Positions 29,486 through 31,763 of a DNA stretch of 31,763 nucleotides are shown here, one piece after another. The notes under the pieces are model-generated. The model saw nothing but the letters and a program-made list of their open reading frames with translations. It searched no databases and had not been told where the DNA came from. The position numbers and the translations under genes are program-made. The stretch covers positions 1-31,763 of the forward strand of contig UQSK01000018.1 in assembly GCA_900543605.1 (NCBI GenBank), in the 5' to 3' direction. Every line of letters begins with the position of its first letter. Position 1 is the first letter of the stretch. This DNA is from an uncultured Collinsella sp. Lineage in GTDB: Bacteria > Actinomycetota > Coriobacteriia > Coriobacteriales > Coriobacteriaceae.

Positions 29486-31123
29486 TTAGTACATACCGCC
29501 GCCCTGCTGACCAGCGGTGGCAGCAGCGATAGCGTCCTCAAGCTGAGTGTTCTTGGGCACATCGGAGACGGTGGCCTCGGTGATGAGGATCAGGCTGGCG
29601 ACAGAAGCAGCGTTCTGCAGGGTGACGCGGCTGACCTTGACGGGGTCGAGGACGCCCATCTCGATCATGTCGCCCCACTCGCCGTTGGCAGAGTTGAGAC
29701 CCTGGCCAGCAGGCAGCTCGGCAACCTTGTCGACCACGACAGCGCCCTCAAAGCCAGCGTTCTTGGCGATGGTGGCGACCGGAGCGGTCAGAGCCTTCTT
29801 GACGATGTCGACGCCGATCTTCTCCTCGGGGTCGTCGATCTCGACAGCATCGAGCGCAGGAGCAGCGTCCATGAAGGCGACACCGCCGCCGGCGACGATG
29901 CCCTCCTCGACAGCAGCGCGGGTAGCCTGCAGGGCATCCTCGACGCGGTGCTTGATCTCCTTGAGCTCGGACTCGGTAGCAGCGCCGACCTTGATGACGG
30001 CAACGCCACCGGAGAGCTTGGCCAAGCGCTCCTGGAGCTTCTCGCGGTCGAAGTCAGAGGTGGTATTCTCCATCTCGCCCTTGATCTGAGCGATGCGGGC
30101 GTCGATGGCCTCCTTGGAGCCAGCACCGCCGACGACGACGGTGTTGTCCTTGGAGATGGTGACGGACTTAGCAGTACCGAGCATATCGGCGGTGATGTCA
30201 GCGACCTTCACGCCCAGCTCGTCCAGAGCGGCCTGGCCACCGGTGAGGACGGCGATGTCCTCGAGGATGCGCTTGCGGCGATCGCCGTAGCCCGGAGCCT
30301 TGACGGCGCAGACGTTGAGGGCGCCACGGATCTTGTTGAGGACCAGGGTCGGCAGAGCCTCGCCGTCGATGTCCTCAGCGATGATGAGCAGGCCACGGCC
30401 GGCGCGCTGGACAGCCTCGAGAACAGGCATGATGTCCTGAACGCTGGAGATCTTCTGGTCGGTGATGAGGATGTACGGATCCTTCATCACGGCCTCCATG
30501 CGGTCGTTGTCCGTGACGAAGTAAGCGGAGACATAGCCCTTGTCGAACTGCATGCCCTCGACGGTGTCGATGGTGATGTCGAACGTCTGGGAATCCTCGA
30601 CGGTGATGACGCCGTCCTTGCCCACGACCTCCATGGCCTCGGCGATCTTCTCGCCAACCTCGGGGTCACCGGCAGAGATGGTACCGACGGAAGCGATCTG
30701 CTCCTTGGTCTCGACCGGCTTGGCCTGCTTCTTCATCTCGGCGACAGCGGCGTTTACAGCCTTGTCGATGCCGCGACGGATGGCCAGCGGGTTGGCGCCG
30801 GCGGCGACGTTGCGCAGACCGTCGTTGACGATAGCCTGAGCGAGCAGGGTTGCGGTGGTGGTGCCGTCACCCACGGTGTCGTTGGTCTTGGTGGCGACCT
30901 CCTTCACCAGCTGAGCGCCCATGTTCTCGATGTTGTCCTCGAGCTCGATCTCCTTAGCAACGGAAACGCCGTCGTTGGTGATGGTCGGGGCACCGAACGT
31001 GCGCTGCAGAGCGACGTAACGGCCCTTGGGGCCCATGGTGACGGTAACGGCGTCGGCCAGAGTGTTGACGCCCTTGGCGAGCTTAGCGCGGGCATCGGTG
31101 TTGAACGTAATGTTCTTTGCCAT
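29486..31123 (-). CDS. groEL: Chaperonin GroEL (60 kDa)
   Basis: A 545-residue chaperonin that folds proteins inside a double ring with GroES, using ATP. Visible are the nucleotide-site motifs TMGPKGRYV and GDGTTTATLLAQAI, the apical-domain region beginning KDGVITVEDSQTF, GGGVAFMDAAPAL in the intermediate/equatorial return, and the Gly/Met tail GQQGGGMY. The start has GGAGG 10 nt upstream. It lies 96 bp downstream of groES in the usual order. The IS110-type element begins directly downstream. Confidence 0.98.
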   Translation of the reverse strand: MAKNITFNTDARAKLAKGVNTLADAVTVTMGPKGRYVALQRTFGAPTITNDGVSVAKEIELEDNIENMGAQLVKEVATKTNDTVGDGTTTATLLAQAIVNDGLRNVAAGANPLAIRRGIDKAVNAAVAEMKKQAKPVETKEQIASVGTISAGDPEVGEKIAEAMEVVGKDGVITVEDSQTFDITIDTVEGMQFDKGYVSAYFVTDNDRMEAVMKDPYILITDQKISSVQDIMPVLEAVQRAGRGLLIIAEDIDGEALPTLVLNKIRGALNVCAVKAPGYGDRRKRILEDIAVLTGGQAALDELGVKVADITADMLGTAKSVTISKDNTVVVGGAGSKEAIDARIAQIKGEMENTTSDFDREKLQERLAKLSGGVAVIKVGAATESELKEIKHRVEDALQATRAAVEEGIVAGGGVAFMDAAPALDAVEIDDPEEKIGVDIVKKALTAPVATIAKNAGFEGAVVVDKVAELPAGQGLNSANGEWGDMIEMGVLDPVKVSRVTLQNAASVASLILITEATVSDVPKNTQLEDAIAAATAGQQGGGMY

Positions 31124-31219
31124 GGTAGGTAATCCTCCAAAAGAAATGTGACTCGCGTCGCCGTTTCCGAGTCTTATACGGCGGACGCGTTCAAAGACGA
31201 ATCAGAGATTCCGACGAGA

Positions 31220-31513
31220 CTAGGCCTCGACGACGGCGTAGATGTCGTCGGCGCGCATGAGCAGATACTTCTCGCCGTCGACCTTAACCTCGTTGCCACC
31301 GAACTTACCGTAGATGACAACGTCGCCGACCTGAACGTCCATGGGGATGCGCTCGCCCTTGTCGTTGACCTTACCGGCGCCAACGGCAACGATGGTGCCG
31401 CGCTGCGGCTTCTCCTGAGCGTTGCTGGCGATGTACAGACCAGAAGCGGTCTTCTGCTCGGCCTCGTCGGGCTTGACCAGGACGCGATCTGCAAGCGGCT
31501 TCAAAGACGACAT
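31220..31513 (-). CDS. groES: Co-chaperonin GroES (10 kDa)
   Basis: A 97-residue co-chaperonin that caps the GroEL ring. It has LKPLADRVLVKPDEAEQKTASGLYI with the start of the mobile loop, VGDVVIYGKFGGNEVKVDGEKYLLM and the C-terminal IYAVVEA. The ATG at 31513 has GGAGG 8 nt upstream; the frame is open a little further but without a ribosome site. Confidence 0.98.
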   Translation of the reverse strand: MSSLKPLADRVLVKPDEAEQKTASGLYIASNAQEKPQRGTIVAVGAGKVNDKGERIPMDVQVGDVVIYGKFGGNEVKVDGEKYLLMRADDIYAVVEA

Positions 31514-31534
31514 GCTTGTTTCCTCCTTTGTGGG

Positions 31535-31555
31535 CCGCGCGGTCATGCCGCGCGG
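31535..31555 (-). promoter_or_regulatory. Leader hairpin just upstream of the groES ribosome site
   Basis: CCGCGCGG (31548-31555) and CCGCGCGG (31535-31542) flank a 5-nt loop. Each arm is itself palindromic. It ends about 7 nt before AAAGGAGG, so it could affect ribosome access or mRNA stability. Confidence 0.5.
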
Positions 31556-31638
31556 GTTAACCCTTTTTGTTTGCGTACGCGTTGAATGGTACCCACGAAT
31601 GGCGGGTTATACAACACGGAGTCAAAAAATCTTATTTT

Positions 31639-31665
31639 TTGGCACTTAGATTTTCTGAATGCCGG
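31639..31665 (-). promoter_or_regulatory. Degenerate CIRCE-like site upstream of groES
   Basis: On the plus strand TTGGCACTT, nine bases, then GAATGCCGG, compared with the HrcA site TTAGCACTC-N9-GAGTGCTAA. By eye 12 of 18 positions agree and the spacing is exact. A -10-like TATAAC lies downstream on the minus strand. The right half is poor, so this is only a candidate. Confidence 0.3.
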
Positions 31666-31739
31666 GGGATAACTTAGCAGTGGCTCCCGGGGCGGACCGG
31701 AGGGCATGAAGTTTGCTGCTCTACAGTCCTGCGCAAGAC

Positions 31740-31762
31740 GGAAAGCACATTAAGTGCTTTCC
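31740..31762. terminator. Hairpin at the window edge
   Basis: 9-bp stem GGAAAGCAC/GTGCTTTCC with loop ATTAA. It could be the terminator of a gene beyond the window; the continuation is not visible. Confidence 0.4.
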
Positions 31763-31763
31763 T

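Noticed and set aside
28015..29532. Overlapping 505-codon plus-strand frame across the transposase
   Set aside because: Gly/Arg repeats from high G+C sequence; the other frame has all IS110 catalytic residues.
29477..31132. Open frame of 551 codons opposite groEL
   Set aside because: Exact mirror of groEL with low-complexity Leu/Asp/Gly sequence; common artefact opposite groEL.
1..31763. CRISPR array
   Set aside because: No regularly spaced direct repeats were seen; repeats here are palindromes or single pairs.

Overview
The window looks like chromosomal DNA of a human-gut coriobacterium, most likely a Collinsella species. The basis is the G+C-rich, C/G-ending codon use, clear AGGAGG-type ribosome binding sites, a MurE without the diaminopimelate signature, an oversized LysRS with a C-terminal tRNA-binding domain, and a bile-acid-type 12alpha-hydroxysteroid dehydrogenase. 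The genus is inferred from remembered protein resemblance, not from a search. Most genes lie on the minus strand in housekeeping clusters. || Layout: 1-1010 holds a short-chain dehydrogenase very like 12alpha-HSDH, followed by a structured 3' element. 1305-3068 (+) encodes an unknown acidic coiled-coil protein with a C-terminal membrane anchor. 3069-3420 holds two perfect palindromes and a second copy of the 3' element, which here ends lysS. 3421-7752 (-) carries veg-ispE, tRNA-Pro(CGG), tatA, greA and lysS, several closed by clear terminators. 7883-13298 (-) runs murE, a HAD phosphatase, murI, rph, rdgB and dtd (peptidoglycan precursors, then RNA, nucleotide and tRNA quality control). 13583-17824 (+) carries a one-piece amino-acid binding protein/permease, asparagine synthetase and tRNA-Val(TAC). 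17965-22850 (-) is the arginine cluster argC-argJ-argB-argD with candidate ArgR sites upstream. || 23107-27571 (-) is a flavin unit: promoter, FMN riboswitch, riboflavin S component (RibU type), a fused double ECF ATPase, EcfT, and two tandem FMN-binding-type (PPOX) proteins. All are closely spaced or overlapping, so the riboswitch may govern flavin uptake and two probable flavoproteins together. || 27739-29459 is the accessory part: an IS110-type element with a DEDD transposase that carries an extra XRE-like helix-turn-helix. Its upstream non-coding region folds into several stems, the expected place for a bridge RNA. A 37-bp perfect inverted repeat flanks it, as if it had split a long palindrome between groEL and the flavin operon. 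The window ends with groES-groEL (-). || The strongest leads are the IS110 element with its candidate bridge RNA and split palindrome, and the paired 3'-UTR RNA element with compensatory stem changes at 85-196 and 3313-3418.
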